DNA of 64,000 bases from Palsa-1033 sp963735455 (GTDB lineage Bacteria; Chloroflexota; Limnocylindria; Limnocylindrales; CSP1-4). The stretch is from positions 62,001 to 126,000 of the forward strand of contig CAVTKZ010000004.1 in the NCBI GenBank assembly GCA_963735455.1. The letters are read 5' to 3'. Positions 33,540-41,928 of this stretch are shown here, one piece after another (position 1 is the stretch's first letter; every line of letters begins with the position of its first letter). The notes beneath the pieces are model-generated. The model ran no database searches. It worked only from the letters and a program-made list of their open reading frames with translations, and was not told the origin of the DNA. The position numbers and the translations under genes are program-made.

Positions 33540-35615
33540 CTAATGCCCTGCGTAGGAGCGCCTCGCGGACATGCGTCGCGAGTCTCGCAATGAGGCGGAC
33601 GATGTGAGCGCGAGTAGGCCAGCCCGATCGAGCTGCTTCAGACCAAGCGTCGACACCTGCGCGCGCTCCAACGATGCTGGGTACAGATCGGCCGGTAGTG
33701 CGTCGGCGATGTCCGACACCGACCGTTTTCCGTCCGCTGCAACCAGAAAGTACGCCAACAATGGGCTAACCCGAAGGGTCTCGACCCGCGAACCATACGG
33801 CCGGGTGACGACGAACGACGGGCGCTCCACCTCTGGGCCGGGCGTGGCGCCGGTCCGGAGGCAATCCATGATTGCCCCGATGTCGTAAGCGAGCGACAGC
33901 ACACGAACGTGCGGATACGGCCGGGGAATCGAGTCGACAATCGGACCCCAATCAGGCTCATCCTCACGTATTGCTAGATCGAGTTTTCTCGAATACTCAA
34001 GCACCCCTTTGATCGTGGGACTGCTCCCGCGAGCATCGGACCATCGCTCGACGAAAGCCAGGAAGGCTTGTGTCCACTCGATCGAGCCGTAAAGCTTGGC
34101 CCGGCCCGCGTCGTCCAGCCCGACTCCCATCGTGCGGCCAAAGTAGCTCTGCCAGTCCTCGAATAAGTCGAGTACGTCCCCATACTGTTGTCGAATGGCG
34201 ACGAGGAGCCACCGGTGGCGGGCGATCAGCCCTTTCAGGAAGAGGCGCAATTCCTGGACGTATGCCCGATCCAAGTGCGCCAGCGGAAGGCTAAAGAAGC
34301 TCACGAAAATGTCAGGATGTGCCTCAATGAGCACTCGGTCGAGGTCCTCCTGAACCCAACCGGAATGCGACAGGTCTGGGTAAGTCGCACCAAGGATCAG
34401 GGCGGATCGGTGCTCGGCCTCGAGTGACGTTCCGTTCAATGGCGTAAGGATGTGCAGTTGCGGATCGACGAGGTCTTCCCTCAGGAGATCCACCAGCAGG
34501 TTGGCAGTGGCTCTCGTGTCTTCCCTCGTCTCTTCGGGGAACCCTAGGATCAAGGACGTTGTCGTTTGAATTCCCCGACGAGCGGCTTGCCGCACGCGAT
34601 CGGCGGCGACATCCAAGTTTAGATGTTTATCGATGACCTCCTGAAGGTCAGCCGATCCTGACTCCAGCCCAAAGAAGATTCCACGGCAGCCCGCCTGGCT
34701 CATCAAGTCAATCAGTCCTTCGTCGATCCGGTCGGTCCGTGAGCTGCAATACCAAGTGAAACCCGCACTCTGCTGGATCAGCAAATTGCAAAAGTCGACA
34801 ACCTTGGTGCGATTTGCTGTGAACATGTCATGCACAAGATCGAAGGCACTGACGCCATACCGCGCATTTAGACTCTGCATCTCCTGGAGGACTCGTCCCG
34901 GCGACTTAACGCGGAAACGTCGACTGAAAAAAGAGCTGGTCGAGCAGAAAGTGCAAGCGAATGGGCATCCGCGGCCCAACTCGATGGGCACATAAGCACC
35001 CGCTCGCAGGTCCTCGAAGAGGTGAAAGGCCGGTGGTGGGAGCAAATCCAAATCGGTTAGCAGTGTCGCGTCGGTGTTTCGCACTACTTCTGGGCCAGAT
35101 CGGTACGAGAGTCCAGGCACGGCACCGAAGGTGCGATGGTCCTCGAGCGACTGGACAAATCGCGGGAATGTCTCGTCACCCTCGCCCCGGACGACCGCGT
35201 CGATCCATGGAAACTGTTTCAGTGTCGCTTCATCCACGACCGACGCTTGGGGGCCTCCGAAGACGATCACAGCATCCGGTCGCTCGACTTTGAGCGCCTG
35301 CGCCACGCGGATCGTAAACGGATAGGTACTCCACATGGTGCTGAACCCGAAAACATTCGCACCCGTGGCACAAAGCTCCGAAACGACATGTGAGGCGAAC
35401 GAGACTCGCTGACTGTCCGACGGATGCAAGTACTCGTAGAGGACACGATTCAAGTCAATGGCAACTGGAGCGTGGCCGGAACGTTCTAGGGCAGAAGCGA
35501 GTGTAAGGATGCCGAGAGGAGCACTCTGCACACGAAGTGCTGCCGCCTCCGGAGCCGAAAGCGAGGTATCTCGGAGCTCGGTGATCGACGGAGGACTAAC
35601 CAGGCACACTTGCAT
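33540..35615 (-). CDS. B12-binding radical SAM enzyme with C-terminal PqqD-like segment
   Basis: 691 residues. The N-terminal 150 residues resemble a cobalamin-binding Rossmann domain (PLGILTLASALERSGHAPVAIDL; FGGPQASVVDEATLKQFPWIDAVVRGEGDETFP). The radical SAM core has the cluster motif CPFACTFC (CxxxCxxC) near 220 and FFGLESGSADLQEVI. The C-terminal 70 residues (PLLAYFLVAADGKRSVSDIADALPADLYP, split over helices) resemble PqqD-type peptide-recognition modules. Enzymes of this build methylate or rearrange unactivated carbon in natural products, including ribosomal peptides. It starts 25 nt after the small gene at 35641, so the two are one operon. Low GC marks it as acquired. The substrate is unknown. 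Confidence 0.85.
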   Translation of the reverse strand: MQVCLVSPPSITELRDTSLSAPEAAALRVQSAPLGILTLASALERSGHAPVAIDLNRVLYEYLHPSDSQRVSFASHVVSELCATGANVFGFSTMWSTYPFTIRVAQALKVERPDAVIVFGGPQASVVDEATLKQFPWIDAVVRGEGDETFPRFVQSLEDHRTFGAVPGLSYRSGPEVVRNTDATLLTDLDLLPPPAFHLFEDLRAGAYVPIELGRGCPFACTFCSTSSFFSRRFRVKSPGRVLQEMQSLNARYGVSAFDLVHDMFTANRTKVVDFCNLLIQQSAGFTWYCSSRTDRIDEGLIDLMSQAGCRGIFFGLESGSADLQEVIDKHLNLDVAADRVRQAARRGIQTTTSLILGFPEETREDTRATANLLVDLLREDLVDPQLHILTPLNGTSLEAEHRSALILGATYPDLSHSGWVQEDLDRVLIEAHPDIFVSFFSLPLAHLDRAYVQELRLFLKGLIARHRWLLVAIRQQYGDVLDLFEDWQSYFGRTMGVGLDDAGRAKLYGSIEWTQAFLAFVERWSDARGSSPTIKGVLEYSRKLDLAIREDEPDWGPIVDSIPRPYPHVRVLSLAYDIGAIMDCLRTGATPGPEVERPSFVVTRPYGSRVETLRVSPLLAYFLVAADGKRSVSDIADALPADLYPASLERAQVSTLGLKQLDRAGLLALTSSASLRDSRRMSARRSYAGH

Positions 35616-35640
35616 GTGTCGCCCCCAGACAGTGGTGGGC

Positions 35641-35901
35641 CTATCCCCGCTTCTTGTATCTGGCCACGAGCGCTGGCAGCTGGGCAGACTTGTCGAGGGT
35701 TAGGTCACCAACTCGGATTGGCGCTGCGGGACCGCTCACTGAGTGGATCTTGAAGTCCTCACTCGGAGTGTGAGTCGCATACGCGAACTCCAGCACGCTG
35801 AGCCGGAGCGCCTCGGTAAGGTACTTGGCTTCGTCGTCGGTCAGCTGGTCCGGGATCTCCACCAAGAGGGAGACGGCGCGCGGCTTTTCCTTGGATGCCA
35901 T
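35641..35901 (-). CDS. Small protein upstream of radical SAM enzyme; candidate peptide substrate or partner
   Basis: 86 residues, no recognised family. It is led by the strongest Shine-Dalgarno site in the window, AAAGGAGGGG (35917-35908), 6 nt before ATG 35901, implying high expression. N-terminal part is a helix-forming acidic stretch (IPDQLTDDEAKYLTEALRLSVLEFA); the C-terminal part is basic (KSAQLPALVARYKKRG). There is no Cys and few Ser/Thr in the tail, so a lanthipeptide or sactipeptide core is not seen. Its place directly before a B12 radical SAM enzyme with a PqqD-like tail fits a precursor peptide with leader and core, or a non-catalytic partner. Assignment is inference. Confidence 0.7.
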   Translation of the reverse strand: MASKEKPRAVSLLVEIPDQLTDDEAKYLTEALRLSVLEFAYATHTPSEDFKIHSVSGPAAPIRVGDLTLDKSAQLPALVARYKKRG

Positions 35902-36251
35902 AAGGATCCCCTCCTTTGGAGGCAGTCTGCGCGCTCCAATAGAAGCACGTCAATACTCCTTCGTTGCCAAAACCGGTGGTCTCGACTGGGCTCTTCCCAG
36001 GTCGCTGCGATGGCCCGATCCAGGCGGCCGGTCGGTCTCGACTGCTACATCAAGGCGACCGGCGCGACGTTTGCCGGGGCTTTCACGGCTCTTTCAGGCC
36101 AGCGCGGCGCGATCATCTTGCTCGAGGAAGAGTCGAAGGATCCGGGAGTAGCCGGGAGCCGCTAGCAACGTTCGAAGGCGCAGGACGCGCATTGTCCCGA
36201 GGGTACCGTTCGCCGATACTCCGACTCGTTTCTTGGTGCAGGGGGTGGTCA
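35902..36251. other. Intergenic region at right edge of island
   Basis: 350 bp between divergent genes. It holds the ribosome site of the small gene, a TTGACG -35-like hexamer (35954-35949, minus) without a clear -10, and a 52-codon plus-strand frame 36009-36167 region (MARSRRPVGLDCYIKATGAT onwards, ending ..VAGSR) that has no ribosome site and no recognised family. Base composition returns to the high-GC norm here, so this is the likely right boundary of the acquired block. No repeat or tRNA end was found. Confidence 0.4.
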
Positions 36252-37347
36252 ATGAGCATCGCTTCTCGGCGTGTCATCGCGCTGGCTGCGGCCATGTTCG
36301 CGATGGCGGCCTGCGGCGGCGGAGCGCAGGCGAGCCCAAGCGGCGGCGGAGTGCAGGTGAGCCCAAGTGCCGGCGCGCCGGCCGCGACCGCCACGCTTGC
36401 TACCCCCTCGGCGGCGGCACTCGGGTCCGCGGTCCCTGCGACGGCCCGCCCCGTCGAGCCCATCGCGTCGATCAAGGTCGGCAATCTCGCCAACGGCATG
36501 GCCGCCGGCCCGACGGGTCTGTGGGTCGTCACCGATGCGGGTCTCGTCCGGATCGATCCCGCGACGAACCAGGTCGCGACGTCCTTTGCGCTAACGGCAA
36601 CCACCGACAGCTATCAGTTGGCGGTCACTAGCGACGCGCTCTGGCTGACCGTCTTCGACTCGGACCTCGTCAAGCGGCTGGACCCGGTCACTGGCAAGAC
36701 GGTCGCTACCATCGCCAGCCCGCCGGGTCCGGGCCCGATCGCCACGTACAACGGGGAGGTCTGGTTCGGCGGCCACCACGCCGGGAATATCAACCGGATC
36801 GACCCCGAAGACGAACAAGATCGTCGCGACGGTGCCGGTCAACCCGTCAGGAAATGGCGGCCCGGACAACATCGTGCCGATCCAAGGGAGCCTGTGGGTC
36901 GGGTTCGGCGACTACGCGAAGGTGGTGGAGATCGATCCCAAGTCCGCGAAAGTGACCGCCACCGTCGCCGTCCCCGACACCAACACGATGCCGTTCGAGG
37001 CCGCTCCAGGCCGCATTTGGGTGTCCTACGCCGGCGACATCCAAGGGATCGCCGTGCTCGATCCCAGCTTGAACGGCGCCCCACACCTGATCGACGTCGG
37101 GGGCGTTCCAGGCGGCGGAATCTTCACTGGCGGCGCGGTCTGGGTGTCGGTCCTGCTCCATTCCTCGAACCCCCCGGGCGAGCTCGTGGCGATCGACCCG
37201 ACGACGAACGCGATCGTGGACAGGGTCACGGTCGCCGATGGTGCGCCCGACCAGGTCCTGGAGGCGTTCGGTTCCATATGGGTCGAGCTCGGCCTGCAGG
37301 GCACGATCGTTCGCCTCGCGCCGGCGGCGCTCACGGTCTCGCCCTGA
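36252..37347 (+). CDS. Secreted beta-propeller lipoprotein (YncE / virginiamycin B lyase-like), frameshifted
   Basis: 364-residue exported protein. The signal MSIASRRVIALAAAMFAMAAC ends in a lipobox; a low-complexity ASPSGGG/ SPSAGAP linker follows. The rest is blades of the type LWVVTDAGLVRIDPATNQVAT, DALWLTVFDSDLVKRLDPVTG, EVWFGGHHAGNINRIDP, SLWVGFGDYAKVVEIDPKSAK and SIWVELGLQGTIVRLAP. Such propellers bind small ligands or peptides; Vgb itself lyses virginiamycin B, but no active-site claim is made. ATG 36252 has GGGGGTGG upstream. One extra C in a CCCC run at 36803-36806 shifts the frame (expected DPKTNKIVATVPV); the tail reads in the frame of 36832-37347. Confidence 0.82.
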
Positions 37348-37375
37348 CCTGATCTCCGCCTCGTTGACCCCTGGC

Positions 37376-37663
37376 TCAGCGTCGGCGAGAAGGAATCGGC
37401 CGGTGGCGATGAAACCCGGCCAAGGCGACGGCGAATCCATTTCGGCTCGTCAGCGTATCCCCCGCTCGGCGCGGAACGTTGCCGACGATCGCGTTGGCGT
37501 GGCCATGACCCATGCCGTAGTCGTTCTTGAGCAGCCTGACCATCTCCATGTGCCCCAGGTCGCGATGCGGCTCGAGCACCGCGAACCAGGCGTCGATCGG
37601 CTTGCCGTACTTCGTCTCGATCGAGGCGAAGTAGGCGACGATGCCGGGCGGTCGATCGGGCAT
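37376..37663 (-). CDS. DUF4287 domain-containing protein
   Basis: 95-residue protein. The DUF4287 core is IVAYFASIETKYGKPIDAWFAVL and MEMVRLLKNDYGMGHGHANAIVG, a short helical module often found alone or fused to DUF5655; function unknown. ATG 37663 has TACCCT 6 nt upstream, the leaderless spacing. The tail beyond residue 65 (Arg-rich) is not conserved. Divergent from the PNPOx-like gene at 37701 with 37 bp between, and convergent with the beta-propeller gene with 28 bp between. Confidence 0.8.
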   Translation of the reverse strand: MPDRPPGIVAYFASIETKYGKPIDAWFAVLEPHRDLGHMEMVRLLKNDYGMGHGHANAIVGNVPRRAGDTLTSRNGFAVALAGFHRHRPIPSRRR

Positions 37664-37700
37664 GATCGGAGGGTAGCAGCCACGCCGAGGAGCCAGGGCC

Positions 37701-38246
37701 ATGGACCAGAAGAACCTTGCCGACCTCTACCACCTCGACCCAATTCCCTGGTCGCGGGCGCTCGAGGCGCTCGAGTCGGCCGAGCCGCGGATCCAGACAC
37801 CGTTCCTGGCCACCACCCGGCCCGATGGTCGGCCGCACGTCGCGGCGGTCGGCGCATTGTGGGACGGCGGCAAGGTCTACTTCGTGAGCGGCAGCGGGAC
37901 GCGCAAGAGCCGGAACCTCGCCGAGAATCGGAGCTGCGTCATCTCGATGTCGCTCATCGGGATCGATCTCGTCATCGAAGGCACGGCGTCCATCGTGACG
38001 GACGGCGAGACGCTCGAGCGCCTGGCACAGCGCTACGCCGACCAAGGTTGGCCGGCCGTCGTCAAGGATGGCGCCTTCACCTATGACTACAGCGCGCCGA
38101 GCGCCGGCCCACCACCGTGGGACCTCTACGCGCTCACGCCAGCGACGGTCTTCGGTGTGCTCACCGTCGAGCCCGGCGGTGCCACCCGCTGGCGATTCCA
38201 GCGTCCTGGACTCGGCGCGGGGCCGGCGGAGGATCGGCCCCTCTAG
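37701..38246 (+). CDS. Pyridoxamine 5'-phosphate oxidase-like flavin-binding protein
   Basis: 181-residue split-barrel protein, probably binding FMN or F420. The core is TPFLATTRPDGRPHVAAVGALWDGGKVYFVSGSGTRKSRNLAEN in successive strands, followed by VISMSLIGIDLVIEGTAS. This subfamily is common in actinobacteria and Chloroflexota and includes F420-dependent reductases and heme-degrading enzymes; cofactor choice cannot be fixed from the sequence. ATG 37701 has AGGAGCCAGGGCC upstream. Confidence 0.87.
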   Translation: MDQKNLADLYHLDPIPWSRALEALESAEPRIQTPFLATTRPDGRPHVAAVGALWDGGKVYFVSGSGTRKSRNLAENRSCVISMSLIGIDLVIEGTASIVTDGETLERLAQRYADQGWPAVVKDGAFTYDYSAPSAGPPPWDLYALTPATVFGVLTVEPGGATRWRFQRPGLGAGPAEDRPL

Positions 38247-38401
38247 TCGCCCGCGACCTGGTCAGCCGAACGAGGAAACGGCGGATCTGACGGGGGCGGC
38301 GGCGATTGACAGCCTCCGATCGCAGTCGCCGCTCCACCCATCCTTCTGTTAGGCCCGCGTGCCCCCGCCGATGGGTGGGCAGGCCTAGCGGGCGGGCAGG
38401 C

Positions 38402-39079
38402 CTAGCTGATCGAGTAGGCGACCGTCACGGTCACTTCGAGCTGCTCGGTCGTCGGCTCGCTCGGAGCGGACCCGCCGATCGCGGGCGGAACGCTCGTGAC
38501 ACCGCCGCTCGAAGGCGCGCTCATCGGCGGTTCGACGACTCCAATCGGCATCGCGTAGTTGCCACCGACCGAGACGCTCAGCGAGACGACCCCACCGAGG
38601 GTGACCCCGGCGTCGGTCGCAGCCGCCTGCGCTTGTGCCTTCGCATCGGCCATGGCCGCCGCCAGCGCGGAGCGCTGGGCAGCCGTGCGGTCGGTCAGGT
38701 CGAGCTTCACGGTCGCCCAGCCGGTCCCACTCACGACGAGCTCGTGATCGGGGGCAAGGCCGGCGCTGCCGCCCAGGCCCGGGTAGGGGTAGACCATCGC
38801 GCCGCTCGCCGAGCCGCCGCCCGAGGAACCTGCGCTGATGCTCCCGGTCGTCGTCGTCGACCCATTCGGGACTGGCGCGATCGCCGGCCCGAAGGCGCTG
38901 GCAGCCGGGGCACCGATGGCCGGAGCACCGAGCTCGGAGCTGGCCGGGCTCGAGGCCCCGACGACGCTCGAAGGTGCCGCGGCGGCTGAGCAGCCGCCGA
39001 GGAGGATGGCCAGGAGCGGAATGAGCAGGCCGGCGTGTCGCCGGGCAATCAGGGTTCTCGGGGTTGCGAGGCGGTCCAT
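38402..39079 (-). CDS. SIMPL (DUF541) domain lipoprotein
   Basis: 225-residue exported lipoprotein. Signal LLIPLLAILLGGC with lipobox, then a 100-residue Ala/Ser/Pro/Gly-rich linker, and a C-terminal partial SIMPL domain (KLDLTDRTAAQRSALAAAMADAKAQAQAAATDAGVTLGGVVSL in successive helices and strands, ending QLEVTVTVAYSIS). The usual N-terminal half of the domain (VxGxGxVxxxPD) is largely replaced by linker, although ELVVSGTGWATVKLD may be its remnant. ATG 39079 has AGGAG 9 nt upstream. The role of these periplasmic oligomer-forming proteins is poorly known. Confidence 0.82.
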   Translation of the reverse strand: MDRLATPRTLIARRHAGLLIPLLAILLGGCSAAAAPSSVVGASSPASSELGAPAIGAPAASAFGPAIAPVPNGSTTTTGSISAGSSGGGSASGAMVYPYPGLGGSAGLAPDHELVVSGTGWATVKLDLTDRTAAQRSALAAAMADAKAQAQAAATDAGVTLGGVVSLSVSVGGNYAMPIGVVEPPMSAPSSGGVTSVPPAIGGSAPSEPTTEQLEVTVTVAYSIS

Positions 39080-39312
39080 CGAGGTAGCTCCTGTTTAGGT
39101 CGGTGGCGATCGGCATCTGCGGCCGGATGCTCTGGAGACGCTCCGGCTGCGATCGCGGTTCCCTCGTCTTCTTCGGGTCCAGCCAGATCACGGTCGGCCA
39201 CCCGAAGATGCCCGTCATCGCGATGACGACCGAGGCCAACGCGATCGTCGCTGCGTTGCCGTGAGGCTCCATAGCCTGCGAGACGTGGCGACCCCGCGAG
39301 CCGGTCCGGGCA

Positions 39313-39324
39313 TAGACTCCGATC
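39313..39324 (+). promoter_or_regulatory. -10 box of leaderless membrane cyclase gene
   Basis: TAGACT (39313-39318) and a 6-nt spacer before GTG 39325. Confidence 0.4.
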
Positions 39325-40587
39325 GTGGTCTTTCCGGCCGGCTGGGACCGACACGACCCTTGGACGCTCCAATTCACTGATCCGAACCTGGAGCGCTCCT
39401 ACCAGCGTGCCGACGAGGTCGAAGGCGTGCGTCGCACCCGGACCGCCAGCCTGGGTGCCGTCGTCGTCTGGTTGCTCGTCGGCCTGATCGGCCCGCCGGC
39501 GATTGGGACCGCACCCGGCCCGGTCTGGCTCATCTCGGGGGTGATGACGGCGGTCTTACTCGCCTGCGCCGGACTGAGCCACTGGGCGACGACCCAGCGG
39601 CGGCGCGACGCGATCGGGCTCGGCCAGCAACTCATCGCCGGCGTGGCGGTGCTGGCCTTGGTCACGGTGACGGGAACCTTCTCGACCTACGGGATGCCCG
39701 GGGTGATGCTCACGGCGGTATTCGGGTTCTCGATCACCCGAACGCCGTTCGTGGGTTCGGTCGCCCTGGGGGCCGCCTACTGCCTGCTCTTCCTGCTCTT
39801 TGCGCTGGGCCGCGGGCTCGGGGCACAGTTGCCCCTCCAGCTCTTCGTGGTCGGCGCGACCGTGGTCTGTGGCTGCGCCGGGGCGTTCCTCCTTGAGCGA
39901 TCGCAGCGCGCGGCCTTCGCCCAGGGCCAGCTCGTCGGCGCCCTGCACGAACGAGTCGACCAGCTGCTCCACCAGTACCTCTCGCCCGACGTGGCGAGCG
40001 CGCTGATCGAGGATCCCGGCCGGGCCGCCCTTGGTGGCGTCGAGGTCGAGGTGACCGTCCTCTTTGCGGACCTGCGCGGCTATACGAGCTGGGCCGAGCA
40101 CCGCACGCCGGCCGAGGTCATGGCGATGCTCAACCGGGCGTTCGGGATCGTCGTGCCGATCGTGCTCGCCGATGGTGGCGCCGTCGTCCAGTTCATCGGC
40201 GACGCGATCATGGCCATCTGGAATGCCCCGACGCCGCAACCCGACCACGCCCTGCGGGCCGCCCGGGCGGCGCTCGCGATGCAGGCCGCCATCGCCGAGC
40301 TGCCTGAGTCGCTCGGGCGGCCGCAGTTCCGCGTCGGGCTGAGCAGCGGACCCGCCCTGGTGGGCAACATCGGCGCGGCCCAGATCCGGAACTTCTCGGC
40401 GATCGGTGATACGACGAACCTTGCCGCTCGGCTGCAGACGTTCGCGCCCGTGGGCAGCGTGGTGATCGCCGCCAGCACCTATGAGCTCATCGGCGAATCG
40501 GCGGATGTCCGGCCGCTCGGTGCACCGGCGCTCAAGGGCAAAGCGGATTCAGTTGAGGTCTACGAACTGTTGGGCTTGCGATCCTGA
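39325..40587 (+). CDS. Membrane-bound class III nucleotide cyclase (cyclase 4)
   Basis: 420 residues. Six hydrophobic helices at about 45-195 (for example AVVVWLLVGLIGPPAIG; LIAGVAVLALVTVTGTF; ALGAAYCLLFLLFALG) anchor a C-terminal class III catalytic domain: EVTVLFADLRGYTSWAEHRT, VVQFIGDAIMAIWNAP and SAIGDTTNLAARLQTFAP. Metal Asp residues and the Asn/Arg pair are present. The purine-selecting Lys of cyclases 1-3 (EKFIGD) is Gln here (VQFIGD), so substrate preference is uncertain. GTG 39325 is set by the TAGACT box 6 nt upstream. Its stop is 11 nt before the phosphoesterase start. Confidence 0.9.
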   Translation: MVFPAGWDRHDPWTLQFTDPNLERSYQRADEVEGVRRTRTASLGAVVVWLLVGLIGPPAIGTAPGPVWLISGVMTAVLLACAGLSHWATTQRRRDAIGLGQQLIAGVAVLALVTVTGTFSTYGMPGVMLTAVFGFSITRTPFVGSVALGAAYCLLFLLFALGRGLGAQLPLQLFVVGATVVCGCAGAFLLERSQRAAFAQGQLVGALHERVDQLLHQYLSPDVASALIEDPGRAALGGVEVEVTVLFADLRGYTSWAEHRTPAEVMAMLNRAFGIVVPIVLADGGAVVQFIGDAIMAIWNAPTPQPDHALRAARAALAMQAAIAELPESLGRPQFRVGLSSGPALVGNIGAAQIRNFSAIGDTTNLAARLQTFAPVGSVVIAASTYELIGESADVRPLGAPALKGKADSVEVYELLGLRS

Positions 40588-40598
40588 CTCGCCGGAGA

Positions 40599-41627
40599 TT
40601 GGGACTCGCCATCGTCGCGATCGTCTCGCTGTGGGCTGGGCTGGTCGCGATTTCTGTCGGGTTGCGCGCGCCGTCGGGCGAGTCGCTTGGGTCGAACGCC
40701 ATTGTGCAGAGTCCAGGATCGGCAGGTGACGGTGGTTCGCTCGGGGCGCCGGCGCCGAACGAGACCGCGGAATCAGCCTCGCCGAATCCCACCGGTGTCG
40801 GCGGGTCGCCGGAGTCGCGGTCCACACCGCCGCTTACCGCCGGACACGTGTGGTGGATCATCCTCGAGAACCACGAATACGGCTCGATCATCGGCAGCCA
40901 GCAGGCGCCCTATTTCAACGCGTTAGCCGGGCAGTACGGCCTGGCCACGGACTACTACGGGACGAGTCACCCATCCGAGCCGAACTACATCGCGCTCGTC
41001 GCCGGCTCGACGCTCGGCGTTGCCTCCGATGGCGTGTATCAGCTCCGGGCTCCTAGCATCTTCAGTGAGCTCGCGGCCGCCGGGCGCACCTGGCGGGTCT
41101 ACGCCCAGGATGACCAGCCCGGGTGCTTCACTGGGACCACTGCCGGCGGCGGCGCCGATGGCCCGGGGGCCCCGGGAATCTATGCCCGCAAGCACAACCC
41201 GGCGATCAGCTTCGTGAGCGTCGCCGGCAGCCAGGCGGAGTGTCGGAACATCGAGCCCCTGCGCGACTTCGAGCCGGCCGCCGGGGCCTTCGAGATGATC
41301 GTTCCGAATCTGACCAACGACATGCATGACGGCAGCGTTGCGCAGGGTGATGCGTTCCTGCGCTCATTCGTGCCGACGATCATCGCTGGCCCGGCATTCG
41401 AGGGCGGCGGCGTCCTGTTCATCACCTTCGACGAAGGCAGCTCGAATGCCGGTCTCCACGGCGATGCGGGTGGTCATGTCGCAACCCTGATCATCGCGTC
41501 GGACGTGCCGCCCGGCTACCGTGACCGGGCCTACCTCGATCACTGGGCCCTGCTTCACACGACCCAGGAGCTCCTTGGGCTGCCCTGCCTCGCGAGCACC
41601 TGTCAGAGCTCGTTGATCGGCCACTAA
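40599..41627 (+). CDS. Secreted phosphoesterase (acid phosphatase / phospholipase C family)
   Basis: 342-residue exported hydrolase of the alkaline-phosphatase-like phosphoesterase family (AcpA/PLC type). An N-terminal membrane segment (LGLAIVAIVSLWAGLVAISVG) and a 60-residue Gly/Ser/Pro linker precede the catalytic domain: HVWWIILENHEYGSIIG (metal Glu-Asn), YYGTSHPSEPNYIALVAGST, FEMIVPNLTNDMHDG and LFITFDEGSSN (metal-binding region), GGHVATLIIASDVPPG. The start is uncertain: TTG 40599 is the only standard start; an earlier CTG overlaps the cyclase stop. The last codons (LIGH) and stop lie inside a 44-bp repeat that recurs at 50813. Confidence 0.87.
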   Translation: MGLAIVAIVSLWAGLVAISVGLRAPSGESLGSNAIVQSPGSAGDGGSLGAPAPNETAESASPNPTGVGGSPESRSTPPLTAGHVWWIILENHEYGSIIGSQQAPYFNALAGQYGLATDYYGTSHPSEPNYIALVAGSTLGVASDGVYQLRAPSIFSELAAAGRTWRVYAQDDQPGCFTGTTAGGGADGPGAPGIYARKHNPAISFVSVAGSQAECRNIEPLRDFEPAAGAFEMIVPNLTNDMHDGSVAQGDAFLRSFVPTIIAGPAFEGGGVLFITFDEGSSNAGLHGDAGGHVATLIIASDVPPGYRDRAYLDHWALLHTTQELLGLPCLASTCQSSLIGH

Positions 41628-41757
41628 GGCCCGCCTGCGGCGGATCGCCCGCGCTGGTGCCCCTCGTCAGCCCGACGTGAGCTCCGTCTCCGTCACCGGC
41701 CTCACGATGGCCGGGGCCTCGTGAGATCAGTCTGAGATCAGCGTGCATTCAGCCGAG
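41611..41757. repeat. Composite copy of both ends of the gatD-murT locus (deletion scar)
   Basis: 41611-41654 is identical (44/44) to 50813-50856; 41666-41692 matches 50871-50897 at 25 of 27 positions and carries the reversed 3' end of gatD; 41691-41757 matches 53166-53231 with three mismatches and one indel and carries the 5' end and ribosome site of murT. The roughly 2.27 kb of gatD-murT coding sequence between those ends is absent. The junction has 2-bp microhomology (CG). Confidence 0.8.
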
Positions 41758-41760
41758 TGC

Positions 41761-41829
41761 CGAAGCCTCCACCAGATCCTCAGCCTGCACATGGCCCGGG
41801 AGGAGAAGCTCGATGTCGGCCTGGCGTGA
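41761..41829 (+). pseudogene. Remnant of a hemerythrin-domain C-terminus
   Basis: The frame from CGA 41761 to TGA 41827-41829 reads RSLHQILSLHMAREEKLDVGLA, close to the last helix of the hemerythrin tail of the ATPase at 48272 (LDAILRLHMAQEEELYLSIA). No start or upstream domain remains. It sits directly beside the gatD-murT scar. Confidence 0.55.
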
Positions 41830-41879
41830 TGGGAACCTTCTCATCCGGGCCCTATGTGCCGCACAGGTACCGTTCATAG

Positions 41880-41926
41880 GGTGGACCTAAAGCTCACACC
41901 ACTGAGCGGGCACACAGGGGTCCACC
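41880..41926 (+). promoter_or_regulatory. Leader hairpin overlapping a ribosome site
   Basis: GGTGGACC (41880-41887) pairs with GGTCCACC (41919-41926) around a 31-nt loop. The right arm runs through the AGGGG ribosome-binding region of the gene at 41929, so folding would hinder its translation. 301 bp separate the phosphoesterase stop from this gene; besides the scar and this hairpin nothing else was seen there. Confidence 0.35.
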
Positions 41927-41928
41927 GC

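Noticed and set aside
3032..36806. Programmed ribosomal frameshifting in the broken genes
   Set aside because: Sites are not at equivalent positions in paralogues, share no slippery heptamer, and occur in functionally unrelated genes; single-base consensus errors explain all.
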